Source: Alphaproteobacteria bacterium (GTDB taxonomy: Bacteria > Pseudomonadota > Alphaproteobacteria > Caulobacterales > Hyphomonadaceae). From it: DNA of 64,000 nt. Below are positions 63,868 through 64,000 of the stretch, one piece after another. Both the position numbers and the translations under genes were made by a program. Within the stretch, counting starts at the first letter, position 1. Every line of letters begins with the position of its first letter. Where the stretch lies: NCBI GenBank assembly GCA_018830285.1, contig JAHJSB010000003.1, positions 37,439 to 101,438 of the forward strand. The letters run 5' to 3'. Below the pieces are notes generated by a model. The model did not search any database. It was not told the origin of the DNA and worked only from the letters and a program-made list of their open reading frames with translations.

Positions 63868-64000
63868 AGCATCCTGCTGATTCTGTGAATCGAAGGATTC
63901 CCATTCGACGAGAACAGTGATTCACTCCCTTAAGGAGGTGGATCATGGGTAAGGTTTATTCAGACGACATCCGGCTCAGAGTGACCGGGCTTGTTTCGGA
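63867..64000 (+). mobile_element. Left end of an IS630-type insertion sequence
   Basis: The element seems to start at GAGCATCCTGC directly after a TA dinucleotide, the IS630 target. Subterminal inverted motifs GTGAATC (63885-63891) and GATTCAC (63919-63925), and the hairpin GAATC-GAAG-GATTC (63887-63900), resemble transposase-binding repeats. The right end is outside the window. Confidence 0.7.
63945..64000 (+). CDS. IS630-family transposase, N-terminus only
   Basis: The first 18 codons read MGKVYSDDIRLRVTGLVS, the opening of the HTH domain of IS630 transposases. AAGGAGGTG, a nearly full anti-Shine-Dalgarno match, sits six bases before the ATG. The rest lies beyond the window. Confidence 0.8.
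   Translation, partial: MGKVYSDDIRLRVTGLVS

Noticed and set aside
1..64000. Search by eye for tRNA, rRNA and CRISPR arrays
   Set aside because: No cloverleaf-like gene, rRNA core sequence or regularly spaced repeat array was seen in the intergenic regions.

Overview
The window looks like chromosomal DNA from a GC-rich alphaproteobacterium, most likely of the Hyphomonadaceae/Caulobacterales type. The inference rests on the TonB-dependent receptors, the gspC-to-gspN type II secretion operon, the opgG/opgH pair and the protein style; no rRNA or other phylogenetic marker is present. All functions are read from motifs; no database search was run.

Layout. 1-4310: 3' end of icd, a VIT-family membrane protein, a secreted protein built from eight exact 23-residue repeats plus a peptidoglycan-binding domain, and purB. 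4324-9812 (minus): a TonB-dependent receptor and a large internally duplicated lipoprotein. 10091-21945: a small HTH regulator, a complete gspC-N operon and a terminal small lipoprotein that could be its pilotin. 22270-28679: an RND pump (MFP + RND, no outer-membrane partner) and an ABC-F ATPase preceded by a possible leader peptide and hairpin.

28902-42679 is the most unusual part: a PUFA/secondary-lipid (Pfa-type) synthase. The order is pfaD (enoyl reductase), a pfaA-like KS-AT-ACP-ACP protein, a ketoreductase, a pfaC-like KS-CLF-AT-DH-DH megaprotein, and a convergent Sfp-type phosphopantetheinyl transferase. The ketoreductase is fused to PfaA in known systems. Here it lies in the -1 frame. 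The last codons of pfaA form a T-TTT-TTC slippery heptamer followed by possible RNA stems, the -1 frame stays open into the ketoreductase, and the ketoreductase ATG has no Shine-Dalgarno. A programmed -1 frameshift (or a one-base homopolymer error) could therefore make a canonical KS-AT-ACP2-KR protein. The acyltransferase usually supplied by PfaB is fused inside PfaC, as in myxobacterial and thraustochytrid synthases.

43069-50738: opgG/opgH (periplasmic glucans) and a proline cluster (putP, proC, proB). 51062-55779: a TonB receptor, a TetR regulator and an MFS transporter. The same 16-bp operator (TTCAACA-N2-TGTTGAA) lies before the receptor gene and in the tetR/MFS divergent region, which predicts one co-regulated uptake unit. 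55784-62264: a tripartite RND operon with a divergent TetR regulator. 62332-64000: an alpha/beta hydrolase, an uncharacterised gene, and the left end of an IS630-type element that seems to have inserted at the TA of that gene's present stop codon.
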